The notes: a model not told the origin generated them from the letters alone. Shown: positions 25,248 to 45,135, numbered from the stretch's first letter. The stretch: DNA of 64,000 nucleotides from Rapana venosa (GCA_028751875.1 CM054153.1:22045730-22109729); one strand, 5' to 3'. Translations and numbers: made by a program.

Positions 25248-25770
25248 ATGACGCAAGACGTGAGCCTTCTCTTTACAACAGCCAGAAGGGGTTCATGTGG
25301 CCCAGCTTTCATGATCACCTCTTGCCACACTGAATCGTTGGCTCTGTGGTCCCACCTGAAAATGTGTAGGGGCCTTCTGAATAATCTAATTTTAAAGGTT
25401 TGGATTTTTTTTTCCAGTTCTGTAGTCAAGGTCCAGCTTTTACACCCATACAGCAGTATGGAAGTAGCAAGTGCTCTAAACAACTTCAGTTTTGTTGGAG
25501 AGCTGATCTCCTTGCTTTTCCAAATCATGTTCAACTTTGCCATGGCTGAGGTTGCAAGGGCTCGTCTGAACTTTACTTCAGTTGCAGAGCGGCCATATTT
25601 GGCCAGTGCGGAGACAAGATAATTATTTGAAGGAGTCTGCTTTTTCAAGGTGTTTGACCATTCATAACGATGCTAACTCTAATGTCACTGGTGCTGTTGA
25701 CCGTGATGTTGCTCTTCTCTGAACTGATCTCCATACCATAAGCGCTAACTCGTTTTTCTGACTTATTTGT
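25248..25770 (-). mobile_element. RTE-like LINE reverse-transcriptase fragment
   Basis: The minus strand encodes YGMEISSEKSNITVNSTSD, then after a frame change ATEVKFRRALATSAMAKLN and SILLYGCKSWTL. This is the C-terminal half of an RTE reverse transcriptase, related to the family at 24709-24967 but in opposite orientation. One frameshift is visible near 25655. Confidence 0.85.
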
Positions 25771-27480
25771 AAGGAGTTTGTAGTTACTGCATCCTACAAG
25801 ATAAATGGCAAACCTCAGATTGTAATTGGTTCTCAGTATAGCTATATTCTTGCTTGTAATAAAGCAACACTGGTCTTCTGCTACTATTTTTTTCTGCTAC
25901 AAATTTTATTGGAATTGTTTTTGCTAAAAATTTGGAGTCTATATTAAGGAGAGTTAGTAGTCGCAAGTTAGATAGTTATCTCTTGGCAGATGTTTCCCTT
26001 TCTGTGGTAGTGTAATAATTCGTTTCCGCTGTGTCTGTGTCTCATGTCTCTCCTGAAAAGAGATGAGCTGTGTAAGGTGGAGCATTGTGTTGTTATGTGG
26101 CCAGAAAAATGTATACATTTCTGTGGTGAGACCATCACTTCCTGGGGTTGAACCATTTTTCATTTGTCTAAGTGCTCCTCCAATATCTGCCATGCTTAAC
26201 TGTTGTTCGAAGTTTTATATTTCATGGTCATCTATAGGGTTGGTGTATTGTGAGCTGGGCCTAAGAAATAGGCAATGTGAGTGGTGTCTCTGTAACCTTC
26301 TTCTAGGTGCTTTTTAAAAAATATATAACAGTGAATAACATTTAACTTATTCGTGCATAACACTCGAATGGTCTTTAATAGTATTGCCATCATCAGTTGT
26401 GAGCCGAGTAATCATGTTGGTGTAGCTTTGTTTTTCTCTAAGCTACGATGATATGAGGGTTTTGTTTTTTTGTGGTGTTTTTTGGTAGTATTATTATTAT
26501 TATTATTATTATTATTTACTTTCTTCTATATATCGTTTTCTAAATCTTGTTTGTGCACCTCAGGCTTCGTCGGTGAGAGCATCGAGTTCTACTTCTGGTT
26601 TGATATTATTCATTTCTGTTATAAGCTGTAGGTTGTTTATGTCATAGGCAAGTCTATTTTCTATTGATTTAGTTTCGCCAGTAACTCGTTCATGTGCTTT
26701 TTTTTTGTTACGTTGCCGCTTTTACTAATATTATATTTACAGTTCTCTTATTTTGCATAGTTCCCATTGATTTTCGTGAGAACTAAGGTGGCACAATTCT
26801 TCTTTAAAAGTTGACATGGCATTCTTCATGTATTCGACATACGATGGGTCATTTATAGGACTATTAATAAATTTCCATTAGGGTGGGCCTTACATGTTAT
26901 TATGAGGTGCCAGGTCATGAAAACTGCTCTGTGGTTTGAGAGTGGAAAAGTTAATATTTCGCTATGCTCTAGATAAGGTAATAAGTCTGTTTGACATAGA
27001 AATATAATCTAAACATTAAGCTGTGAATCGGCGAGAGCGGTTGCATGTGTATTTTCTCTTAGGTGTTTTAATTTCTATGTGTCATTAATATCTAGGTATA
27101 AGATAAGCAGGTGTAGTGCGTTGATTTCTCTATTGTTGTGCTTCTTTCTTGTAACAATATGTTCCTCATTGTTCATGACTGTGTTAAAATCTCTTAGAAC
27201 AATAAGGGATGAATCTATTCTGCACTGATTATCGACTACTTCACAGAAACGATTGAAAAAAATCTATTTTGTCGGTGGGAGATTGTGGGGGGATATATGC
27301 TCGATAACAAAAGGTTGTCATCTGGGGTTATGCTGATTATTAAAATGCAGTCGTCTTTATTAAACGCATTGTACTTTCTCTGCCCATTTTATAAAAACCA
27401 ATACCATTTGCCCTCAACCGCGGTTATTACATAAGGAATACAATATTTTCCTCCCTACTGGAGTTCCCATATGTTTGAAA
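25771..27480 (-). mobile_element. L1-like LINE, endonuclease to reverse transcriptase, decayed
   Basis: Minus-strand segments appear in the correct order for an L1-type ORF2. Endonuclease remnants come first (GIGFYKMGRESTMRLIKT near 27400, FNTVMNNEEHIVTRKKHNN near 27170). A linker follows (EYMKNAMSTFKEEL near 26820). The N-terminal RT comes last (ALRQMKNGSTPGSDGLTTE near 26150, then LLTLLNIDSKFLAKTIP near 25940). Many stops and frame changes are present and the RT catalytic part is missing. Plus-strand ORFs here are shadows. Confidence 0.8.
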
Positions 27481-27599
27481 ATCATTATATCGCTGAAAAC
27501 AAAACTTCAGATCACAATACCAGTTCACACCCATTAGCCTACCAAAATGAAGCGTTGTGGCTACCTCATTTCAGCTTGAGCTTTTGACACATTCATCCC

Positions 27600-27725
27600 A
27601 GTGTTTCCTGATGTAGAAATGCAACTACAAGTACCTTAATGGTGGGCAAAAACAGTCTCATACACAAAAATTTCACCTTTGATTGACCTCAGTGCTCTAG
27701 CCGAGGGGGAATCCCTGTGTGCACT
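27600..27725 (+). mobile_element. SINE-2 tail fragment
   Basis: Diverged copy with ATGCAACTACAAGTACCTTAA, then TTTCACCTTTGATTGACC and GCTCTAGCCGAG. Confidence 0.65.
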
Positions 27726-28705
27726 TCCACAAAATTCAGGATCCCCCTGGGTTTTTTGTGTTTGTTTTTGTTTGTTTGTTTTGTTTTGTTTTGTTTTGTT
27801 TTGTTTTTGTTTTTTTGCTGAAGCCAGAGAAAGAGAAGATTTTTCAAGTAAGCACCATGAGTTTATTTTCGACTGTAGCATTCTGACTGAACACGCCGAA
27901 TCTACCGTCAAGATCTCCGTTGGACAACAGTGTTTTACTTTCACTATTCTCTCTCAGGAAGACTCACTCACACGTGAGTGGGGAAAGTAAGCAGTTTGGA
28001 GTGGCTTTGTTATGTCCCTTCTTCCACTGTTCTCACTTTTTTTTCTTTTTCCTTCTTAGTCTTTTTCTTAGAGGGGTGGCGTGGCGGTTGTTGGAATTTT
28101 TGGGTTTTGTTTTTTGCCAGCAAATGTGCCTTTTTTATCAATATTAAAATGGTAAATGTAACCCTTCACCATACAGTAAGTCGTATTGTACAGGAGGTAA
28201 ATTTTTAATTGTTAACATGTTATAAATCTGAAAGGGAAAAACCCACAATAAAAAAAAGAAAAGAAAATTGAACACTTGTATGAAACTTTATTACCTATTG
28301 AAATACTAGACTCAAAAGAAGAGAAAAAAGTGAGAAATTGACAAAATTTGCGTCGCACTAGGTTCTACGTAGAACTGTCATTCTCAGTGTGTGTGTGTGT
28401 GGGGGGGGGGGAGGGGATAAGGGGTTAGCTGTTTTTAAATGCCAGTCTTAAAGCTACATGGCACAAAATTACCCACTTATACTTCATACAAGGTAAAAGA
28501 GAGCATACAGATTTTTAAATGCGATCAAAATGTCAACACTGACAAATGGAGCAATCTGACCCATTACATGGCAGAGGGTGACAGTTCCAAATGTTGTATT
28601 CAGAAGTGGATGCGTCTGCTGACACTACTGGCACACCAGTATCTAATGTTTTAATTTCAAATGTAAATACTTCTACAGTAGATATGTCATTCTTAGTTAC
28701 TCAGA

Positions 28706-29063
<358 letters not shown>

Positions 29064-29091
29064 GAGGAGGGAGAGAGATAAAGAGTGTGTA

Positions 29092-29140
<49 letters not shown>
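29092..29140. repeat. (TAG)n microsatellite
   Basis: About 16 perfect units. Confidence 0.95.
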
Positions 29141-29141
<1 letters not shown>

Positions 29142-29275
29142 TTTTTGGTGGAGGGGGGATCACAAGTTACAGCAAGTTAGTTGATTAATGAATATAAATG
29201 AGCTGGTGTCAAATCGTAAGGTTTTTGACCATACTGTAGTTTGTAGAAAATTAACAAAAAGAAAGAAAGAAAGAA

Positions 29276-29357
<82 letters not shown>
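29276..29357. repeat. (GATA)n microsatellite
   Basis: About 20 perfect tetranucleotide units. Confidence 0.95.
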
Positions 29358-29358
<1 letters not shown>

Positions 29359-29814
29359 TAATGCCAAAAAATATGATATATAAAGAAATTTTAAAATCTG
29401 TGCTCACTGTTGCTGTGTTAGCATGTTCTGACTGGTACTGGTGGCATTCGACATTAACAATGCTATTATTAACTTAAAAGTTGTAATTTCGTCACATCTC
29501 ATTGAAAAATGTATCATAGTACAAAACAATCATACCCTGAGAATTCCTGACAGGGAATTATATGGCAAGAGTGAATTCATCATATCATGCACGTCTAGAT
29601 GCATATATATTAAAAGCCTTATAAATGCACACCAAACAAGACAGTACACCATAATTCTTTCCTTCTATGGCTTTTTTGTGACAGTTCCTTCCACCCCTCA
29701 AAAAAAAAACCCACCCATTTAGGTAGCTGCATTCTGACTTCAGAGAAGGTGTCTAAACACCTGTGTGCTTGCGGGTGTTTTGCTTGTTTGTTGTTTGTTT
29801 GTGGGGGGTTTTGG

Positions 29815-29955
29815 GGGTTGGTCATCCATTTCTACCGGCGCAAAATTATCTACTTTTTCGAAAGGCAGAACGGGTTTTTAATGATTGTGCAAGATGTTCT
29901 ACATGCGTTTGCACACTGGGCCTAGTTTATAGTCTCATCCGAAGGACTTTGATAT
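29815..29955 (-). mobile_element. SINE-1 body fragment
   Basis: Complement of the SINE-1 body (GTCATCCATTTCTACCGGC) through GTCTCATCCGAAGGACTTTGA. Head and 3' end are missing. A SINE-2 fragment in the same orientation lies at 29718-29765. Confidence 0.7.
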
Positions 29956-30477
29956 TCAGCTCGAGAAAGATGTTTTCGTCAAACTGGGAAGAAAGGACAA
30001 ATTCAGGAATCAATCCTGAGCCTCACGGTTCACTTGTTGGCATGCGAACATCTTAACCATCCTGCCACCCTACTTGATAAACATCTCACCATTGGTGAAC
30101 ATTCTTCTGACATTTGATGCTGATTTTTGGAAGGCCATTTTGGGAACAGATCCTGACCCTGACTGACCAATGTGTGGCGAAAACCACAGAGATGGCATGC
30201 CAATAAGTCTTTTGTGGCAATGGCCACAAAAACCTTCATTACTAGTCCTAAAAATAAATCTGGCATGGAAATCAATGGGAGAAAACAGCTCTGATCTTGT
30301 ACAGGCTCATTTGGAAATAACACCACTATCAGACTGCTTACGGTTAAGGTCAAAGTCATGTTAAGGTCAAGGTCAAGGTCATTGCCGGCTATTACCGATG
30401 GCCATGTTGCATATGAATGATGTATATTTAAGCAGCAAGTGTGGGAGATGGTGATTTTTTTTGTTTTTTTTGTTTTG

Positions 30478-30625
30478 TTCCTCAGCTAGAGCTTTGAGGT
30501 TCACAAATCAGGAGATGTTGATAATGTGTGATTGTTTGCCCATATTGAGGTAGCTGCAGTCTGACTTCCGGGATTAATGTTCAAACATGATACCATTATT
30601 AGTGTGCTTGTATTTTGAGTATTTA
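30478..30625 (-). mobile_element. SINE-2 copy
   Basis: Complement of the SINE-2 tail: CTCAGCTAGAGCTTTGAGG, then GAGGTAGCTGCAGTCTGACTT and AACATGATACCATTATTAG. Confidence 0.7.
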
Positions 30626-30837
30626 AATGTTGTTATCTGTTCCTTCTGGCATGCAATTGCTTACTAATGCTGTTTTAAAAGGCAGAATGAGTTTTTATTT
30701 GAGCACAAGATGTCCTGTGTGCAGATGGTCCATTCATGGCCATGTGGGTGATGTACGTTTCAGGTGTTTGTCATTTAACTTAACTTTAGACTTAGTGGTT
30801 TATGGCCTTTTTAAAAAAAATATATATAACGATCATG

Positions 30838-31275
30838 ATCTGGGGGCAATGGTTAGAGCATTAAGCTCACAATCTGATGTCACAGGTTCAAACCACCACC
30901 AAAGAAGCCCATTCATCTTCATGGAGATTTTCCCCCTTGGTGTTACTGTAATGATAGTACTGACTCCACTCCCCACCCCCCCCCCCCCCCCCAAATCCTT
31001 TGGATAAAACTTTCAAGTCCTATGTATGGACACATGCAGACAAATCAAATGCTGTTCTGCCCTTTGGAAGAGTAGGCCATGGTGTGCTAGTAGGAACAGA
31101 TTTTTTAAAAACCCAACCTGCATTACACGGGTGTCATGGAGTCATGGATACCATCCCGGAGTTGGAATGTGGCTACCTAAATGATTGGTGGACGGAAGGG
31201 GGGGGGGGTGGGAGATTGCACACACAAAAATCTCACAATCAGTGAAGGTTTGAGCTCTAGCCAAGGAACAAAAAA
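30838..31275 (+). mobile_element. Composite SINE-1/SINE-2
   Basis: A degenerate tRNA-like head (GCAATGGTTAGAGC, CACAGGTTCAAACC) is followed by a SINE-1 core and body to GGAACAGATT. It then runs into a SINE-2 tail with GGCTACCTAAATG, AATCTCACAATCAGTGAAGG and CTCTAGCCAAGGAAC. It has the same arrangement as 10850-11275 and 16010-16405. Confidence 0.75.
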
Positions 31276-31545
31276 TATATAAAAACAATTATCTCCATTT
31301 CGGGGGTGGGGTGTTGCTCTTTTCGTGATTTTTTTTTTTTTTGGGGGGGGGGGGGGGGTATTCTGACTCCTGGTTACACTCTAATTAAAACAGTAACAAA
31401 GTTTACAACCATCTTTACCATATTATGTTGAAAATTATATAGATGCCTTACGTTCAACAGCTAATTATTTACAGTTTCGTTCCTTATGGCCAAAGTGGAG
31501 AGACTTCAATTTGGGATGGCCAATGACTTATAGAAAGGGAAGGAA

Positions 31546-31574
<29 letters not shown>
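31546..31574. repeat. Poly-G tract
   Basis: Twenty-nine consecutive G. Confidence 0.9.
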
Positions 31575-31576
<2 letters not shown>

Positions 31577-32333
31577 GGGGTTGTAACTTTTACTTGTGTG
31601 TTTTTGTACTGCTCAAGTGTTGTGTTAGTGATATAGGTATTTTGTTTTTCAAGCACACTTGTCAGTTGCATAAAAGAAAAACACAACCAACCTAATACCT
31701 GGCAATGTAGAAAGAATAAATTTCAACTTACAAACTTCGTCTCCTACTGGCTTCATGGTTACCAGAAAGTTGTTTTACAGGACAACTTGGGAGTGAGCAT
31801 TGCACAATCAAATGGTGCGACACAATGGTAAAGGAAGAGGAAATAACGTGAACGGTAGCACTCCGCAATTAAAGGTAATTAGGCCAACCAGGTTAGGGGG
31901 CCCAGTGCAGTCCAATTGCTGAGTTGAGTTGAAAATTATATAATATTGGAGTCCAAGTGGAAATAGTTCCGATTGAGGAACGGTGGTCGAAAGTCATCCC
32001 ACTGAGCTCCTCGGGCCACACCCAAAATAGTACAATTCTGAAATGCAACAGTGTCAGGCCTGTGCAGGAAGAGCCCCAGCTCTCTATGTCATATTCAATT
32101 GCTGTGTGAGTGTTAAATGAACAAAGAAGAAGAAGAAGAAGAAGAAATGTTAATGACTAATCATTATCATAGTTGAGGATGTTTTACAAGGTTGTTGTTG
32201 TTTTTTAAATGATAGTGCTTACAGTAGAAAGGAAAGCACTTTATGCCCATTTTCTCTATTGAAAAAAAGAGAGATTAGTTGTGGATAAATCACGAAAACA
32301 ATGTAAATAATACAGACTTTGGTTAGATTGTAT

Positions 32334-32484
32334 TGTTGTTATTGGTGGTGGTGGTGGTGGTGGTTGTATTGTTGTTATTGGTGGTGGTGGTGGTTTTTGC
32401 TTCATTTCTACAACTACAACTACTACTATTACGACCACCACCACCACCACCACTACTACTACTACCACCACCACCACCACCACC

Positions 32485-32521
<37 letters not shown>
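32334..32521. repeat. Compound trinucleotide array with an inverted arrangement
   Basis: (TTG/GGT)n in the left half is followed by (ACC/ACT)n in the right half. The two halves are complementary, so the region can fold on itself. Confidence 0.9.
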
Positions 32522-32522
<1 letters not shown>

Positions 32523-32744
32523 AGGTCTGGAGTGTCAATTGAACGAAAATGTTTTTATTCATCACATTCACTGTGTATTCAGTGTGGCTGCTGAGTAAGT
32601 TCAGGTAATTAATCTCACTTCTCTCTTTTGTTTTATTTTATTTACTTTTTTTTCTTTTATCCTACCTCCTATCCCTCCTCATCGTTCCTGCCCCAGGTGA
32701 ATAGGTGAGTAGGTGAATCCTAAACATCTCTAGGGATAGAAGTA

Positions 32745-33035
32745 AAGTAAAAAGGTAAAGGTGTCCCATAACCTATGTGGTCGTAGGGGAGTGAGGCGTC
32801 AGAGACCTCAGCTTCTCAAGGGGCCAGCATATTGAGGGCGGCGCCCATCTCCTCTCCCTCGCTGCTTTACCTTCCCTGACCCTAAAGAGGCAAGTACCCA
32901 TTTACAGCTGGGTGAACTGGGGGACTGTACTGAAGCCAAGGCGTGTAATCGGTCACCCATCCAAGTGGTAACCACGCTTGATGCTGCTTAACCTTAGTTG
33001 GGGGAAAGAAAGTCCTCTGACCACTGAGCTATAGG
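32745..33035 (-). mobile_element. SINE-3 copy
   Basis: Close relative of 24021-24267 with an extra segment (about 32945-33000). It ends at the tRNA-like head complement GACCACTGAGCTAT. Confidence 0.85.
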
Positions 33036-33147
33036 CTTTAGGAATGCTGAAGGGCAATAGGAAGACTAGGGTTCACTACGTTTCTGGTGCCCAATCAGTG
33101 GGACTAGAAATTGGAGTGTTGACCTATGATTCTTGTTCAGGAGTCTC

Positions 33148-33156
<9 letters not shown>

Positions 33157-33187
<31 letters not shown>

Positions 33188-33202
33188 TTGTTGTTGTTGT
33201 TG
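33157..33202. repeat. (GT)n then (GTT)n microsatellite
   Basis: GT array followed by a short GTT array. Confidence 0.9.
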
Positions 33203-33439
33203 TCTTCAATTCAACGTCTGTTCACCCTAAGTGATATTAGACGACGGAGTGTAATGGAAGTTAAAGAAGGGTGAGGAAGGAGTGGAAGGAGAAAAGATTA
33301 ATAAATAGCATCAGTGTTGGTATTTTTGTGCAATAAACAACAAACAAACAAAAACAAAAACACAATAACCAAACCTAGAAAAGTAATAATGATAATACTC
33401 TTAAATAGGAGCAAAATTTAAATTCAACGATGTGGAAAC

Positions 33440-33965
33440 ATGAAATAACAATAATATAACTACAACAAATATTCAAGTGGACTATGCAATAAACATCTAG
33501 CAATGGCAACGACTAACTTTGAATTTTCAAATACATTTTCCAGATACTGTTCAGAAAATGTTGGTAAAAAAGGTCTTACAATAGGGCACTCAAATATGAT
33601 ATGAGCATTGGAAATATGATCTCCACATAGACATCTGACATGTTTACAAAATTTTGTAAGGAATGCATTTAACTTCATTTAAAAATATTGTGAATTAACC
33701 CTTCTCACGGACATAAAACGCGAATCTATTTGAGAAGGAGCCATATAACAAGAAATATGGGCAGTAGTCAGACAACTTGTTTGTTCTAATAATGATAGGG
33801 TATCCCTCCTGTATAGATAAGGGTACATCCAGTTCTATCGATTCCATTTCATGTCTTGCCCCGTTTTCGCAGCTCTGTCAGCCCACTCATTTGAAACAAA
33901 TCCAACATGAGAAGGCACCCAACAAAAAGAAACAGAAATACCTCTTAAACTTAGGAGGGGTGTGT
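33440..33965 (-). mobile_element. LINE RNase H and C-terminal fragment
   Basis: The minus strand gives VSFCWVPSHVGFVSNEWADR, a typical RNase H C-terminal motif of jockey/I-type LINEs, near 33950-33890. Further downstream is CGDHISNAHIIFECPI near 33600, the Cys/His tail. Stops separate the pieces. Confidence 0.75.
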
Positions 33966-34635
33966 GTGTGTGTGTGTGTGTGCGTGTGCGTGTTGCGTGT
34001 GCGTGTACGTGTGCATGCGCGAGCTGGTGTACATACTATTACTGGGTGAGAAAGACCCCAAGAAGGATTGATGTCATCTCATAACGCTTCTTGAGCCATT
34101 ACAGTCACGTAACGTTAAGGTAGCTAAAAAGGAAATAGTACCATCTTGATAGCCAGATTCTTATCTTGTCCACTATGCATGCATGTTTGCAGCACTAACT
34201 GTCCCCACCCGAATAAAGGTCATTAGGGGCAATTTATAAAGATAACAACTAGTACTACTGATGTCTCTTGGACTATTTTACTGTGGAAACTCAGATATGT
34301 TGATGGCAACACCCAGAGGTCAGCTGGTAGGTCGACCAAGTTCACAGAATCCTGTGCGGGGGTCCTGACAGCCATGTCTGTCAGTCCAGTCTGTCTGTCA
34401 GTCCAGTCCTCTCTCTCCCCCCCCCCCCCCTCCTCTCTCTCTCTCTCTATGGGGGGAGGGGGAGGAGGAGAGGGAATGGTGCTGGTGCTCTATATTTCGT
34501 ACTTTCCTAGGGACAGTTCTTCCACCACCTATTCCAATACCACCAATTATGGATTCCACCAATTATGGATTCGACCAAATACAGATTCTGCCAAACACAA
34601 ACAGCAAAAGTGAAACTAAAATCTCCCCCCTCCCT

Positions 34636-34663
<28 letters not shown>
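34636..34663. repeat. Poly-C tract
   Basis: Twenty-eight consecutive C. Confidence 0.9.
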
Positions 34664-34666
<3 letters not shown>

Positions 34667-35030
34667 TGAAAAGAGCAGAATATGGGCTCATTGTCCTTCT
34701 TCTGCTCTTTGTTTGGGGTTTTAAAAACAATCTAAGGGGGTTCTTTTCAAGTCAAAGTTAGTCCAGTGTCAACCATACCTGACACGTCAGGAACATCTAC
34801 AATGTTGCTCGTTGATAGGAACAACTTGAAAACAACTTGAAAATGGCGTCTACATGAATGTGAGCTTTTACCTAGAGTATTCTCAACACCTATACAAATA
34901 ATAATGTCTGAGTATTTACACCATGGGAGGACAAGAATCAAGCCTCACAGGCACTCAGATTGATAAAACGTAATAGTACCCACTTACCTTGGAGATCTCT
35001 GGCCAATATATTTCCCCTAAAAGTCAACCA

Positions 35031-35262
35031 AAAAAGTGTACTGACCACCTGATGATGGCTTATCAGAGAGAGAGAGAGAGAGAATTTCCTCTTTTAAAAA
35101 AAGAGAGATAAATATTTAAAAAAAAGTGAACTGACACCGGATGATGGCTTATCACAGAGCGAGAGCATCCCCCCCCCCCAAAAAAAAAGAAAAAAAAAAG
35201 AAGACAAATATACACAAAAGTGGACTGACCACCGGATGATGGCTTATCACAGAGAGAGGGGG
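35031..35262. repeat. Three-copy ~92-bp tandem repeat upstream of gene A
   Basis: A conserved segment (GTGxACTGACCACCxGATGATGGCTTATC, x variable) recurs from 35031, 35121 and 35215. Each copy is followed by a GA-rich stretch. It ends about 105 bases before the TATA box of gene A. Confidence 0.8.
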
Positions 35263-35365
35263 CAGAGATAGACAGACAGAGGGAGACAGAGAGAGACTGG
35301 GGTAATGACAAGCCGAAAACGCCCTGGATGTGGAAGAGGGGTGAGATAAGAAAGAACATGAACGG

Positions 35366-35372
35366 TATAAAA
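35366..35372 (+). promoter_or_regulatory. TATA box of gene A
   Basis: GGTATAAAACC lies 59 bases upstream of the ATG. A plausible initiator (TTGTCACAGT) sits about 30 bases downstream. Gene B has a TATAAAA at a comparable place, which supports the call. Confidence 0.7.
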
Positions 35373-35424
35373 CCTTCAGGGAAAGAGGATCAGGTTGTCA
35401 CAGTATATCGTGGAGGTTTCCATC

Positions 35425-42345
<6,921 letters not shown>

Positions 42346-42721
42346 TCGGGCCTCACCGAGTGTCTGTCCCCCTGATAAGGCCCCACTACTGACTGTTTCA
42401 ATATTTCTTTGTTTGATTTGATTGTATAGGTCACTGTGATGTTAAAAATAGTTAGCTTTTCAGTTGTGGGGAGGGGGGTTAATATTATTTTTTAAAGATA
42501 TGTTTCCGATCGTTGTCTGTTTCTGCATGGGCATCAGTTAGTTTCTTTCATTGAATGTGACTTTATAGTTTAATATGATATAGAAGATATTGTGGTGTCA
42601 ATTTTTTTAGAATGGTTTTGGTGTGATCATGTTTTATTGTTGTTGTTTTTATAAAATAAAAAAAAGGTTTTGGTCTAGTAAAATTTTGTTGGTTGCTAAC
42701 GTTTCTATTTTTGTTCAATGG

Positions 42722-42727
42722 AATAAA
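42722..42727 (+). terminator. Candidate poly(A) signal of gene A
   Basis: AATAAA 377 bases after the stop codon. A weaker AAATAAAA lies at about 42654, so either could be used. Confidence 0.5.
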
Positions 42728-43465
42728 GGTAAAACGGCAAATCATCAAAGTATGCTTGAGTAAATTGTTGTTGTGTGGAGAGAGAGAGAGAGAGAGAGAG
42801 AGAGTAGCAGATACGCCTTCATCCTCTCTCACTTTCAGCCCTTGCACGGAATATCCAATCTAATTGTGATGTCTGTAGTCCTGCCGACCACAGAAGCCAT
42901 ACCAGAGTTTTCACTTCCTCAACTTTAACAAACCACAGATTAAAAACTGTGCAGCTGTAAACAGACCCGAACAGGATTCAAAACCAACGGTCAACCAAAA
43001 ATGGCTACTGCTTTGTGGGAGAACCACATAAACACCACACAACACGAGATAAAAACAAACAAACACAACAACACCAATACCCGAAAATCAGTATCCTGAA
43101 TAGAGATGAAAAAAATAAAAACAAAAACACCAACGAAAAGATGGGTTAAGGAGAAGGGGGGGGGGGATTAAGAAGAAGAAAAGAAGAAGAAAAAAGGGGA
43201 TTAGGAAGAGATGAGAATTTATATAAAGATGCCAATGGTTGATTGGGACTGTGTACTTTTGTTTTTGTTTTTAGACAAAAAGTGTGTTCATTTGACTTTT
43301 ATTTAAATTTGAATTGTCAATGAGCTGACGACACTGTCATAGTCTCTGTGGTGGGTTGGGGCTATGAGCTGGTGAACAAATCTAAAATGACGGAGGAAAT
43401 GAACCACTCAAAAACAAAATGTAAAAACCAAAACGGCAAATAAGATCGCAAATACAAGTCACAGT

Positions 43466-44381
43466 CAGCCAAGATCTGCTCCGCTCTAGAGGTAAGTGTG
43501 TTTGTTCGTTTTGTTTTTAATCGCTACATAGTTGCATACCTTTAGATTTAAAATTTAACGTGGTGACAGCCCCGATATGGCCTCTTGACTCGGCGGGGCT
43601 AGTTGTATTGAACTGTTTCTGTTTATTTGGGGTTTTTTGTTGTTCGTTCGTGTTTTTTTTAGTGTTGTATTATTGGATGACGAGTTACTTTTAAATCCTT
43701 AACAAAAATTAGAGTAACCTAGCCCTAAGAGGGTTGCTCCAGTCTTAGGATTAATTGCAACTTCGCCAAATCTCGCGTTAGCCTTTTTTCCCCCTAGAAT
43801 AAATGTCGTCTGCTTTGATTGGAGGGCAAGCCGCTGAACATTGAAACAAAAGGTAACATAGCTATTTGAAAATGAGTGTGAAAACAGCTAATCAATATAT
43901 TTTTTTAAATTCTGCAAATCGTTAGACTGCTGTTTTAACTGCAGGCGCACATATTCGGCCCTTCAAACGGTGGAAAGCTAGAAATTCGATACGTCTGGAT
44001 CACTTACCGATCATGACGTCATAGAACGGTTTTAAAGTAAGCAGGTGTATCCAAAGCATGAAAGAGAATCAAATCAGAAAAAAACAACAACCATGTAGAT
44101 CTAGACTTTGATTTTGAGTCAGCAAAACGCAATGTACTTTTAAATGTAGTGAGCACTACGGGGTCCACTGTCAAGCATGGAATCAGTCATTGACTCAGTG
44201 ACAGTCAACTTCAAGCCAGCCTGCTTTGTGTCGGTTAAAGTGACATGAACTCACAAGTGACTTAAAAGACAACAGGCCTACCTATGCTACCTGCATCAAA
44301 ACATGTGTCGGGATATGGATACAGGAATATCAAACAGGATCTCAAAGAGGATTTCTGTTGCCGAAGGTAAGTAGGGTAATT
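43466..44381 (+). other. Non-repetitive region with donor-like sites and a CRE; possible unassigned 5' exons
   Basis: This spacer between genes A and B is unusually free of repeats. A strong donor consensus occurs at about 43491 (CTCTAGAG/GTAAGT). A second follows a short open frame opening MCRDMDTGISNRISKRIS (ATG near 44305) with GAAG/GTAAGT at about 44378. A palindromic TGACGTCA lies at 44014-44021. No downstream plus-strand exon or protein family is recognised, so this may be a noncoding transcript start or chance. Confidence 0.25.
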
Positions 44382-44989
44382 GCATGGAAGACATTTTTTG
44401 TTTGTTGTGGTGGTAGTGGTGGTGGTTTTTGTTTGCTTGTTTGATTATCTGTCTGTTTTAAAAAAAATATATTGAGGACAATGTAATAAATTAATCACTG
44501 ACATGTTCCATTGCTAGAGTCACACACTGATATAACCAATGATACAATGCATTCAAAGATGTGGTAGCCACGCCTTGTTAACATTTTCTGCTGTGTATTT
44601 GAAATGTTTCTGGATTTTTTTTTATTTGTCCACAACCGACTGCCTCTATGTGCTCAAATCCCACCACATTAAACTATTTAGCATTGCATTCACATACTCC
44701 CCAATCACAAAGTGAAAGCGCTGTCTGTGATTAAGCAAAGGATCAGATTGTTTTTCAAAATGTTCCTCAGTGAAAGAATTGCCATAAAACTATAATATGA
44801 AATCCATGTTATTGTTATTATACTTATCTGGATTGTTATGATTATGTTCTTTATAATTCAAATATTGGTATGTGTTCTGTGCCCAGTCCCCATTCCACTA
44901 ATCCCTTGTGAATGGGCTTTACAGCTTAGCACAACACATTATTGTCATTCTCTCTCGGTCTCTGTCTGTCTCTCTCTGTCTGCCTGTCG

Positions 44990-45020
<31 letters not shown>

Positions 45021-45129
45021 ATACACACACACACTCTTTTTTTTTAAACGAGTAACAATTAGATACTTTAAAATGATTTTAAAAATCACATCAAAATTCT
45101 GACAAATAGACATGCATAGCATGTCAAGG

Positions 45130-45135
45130 TTTATT
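45130..45135 (-). terminator. Poly(A) signal of gene B
   Basis: AATAAA on the minus strand, 31 bases past the gene B stop codon. Confidence 0.7.
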
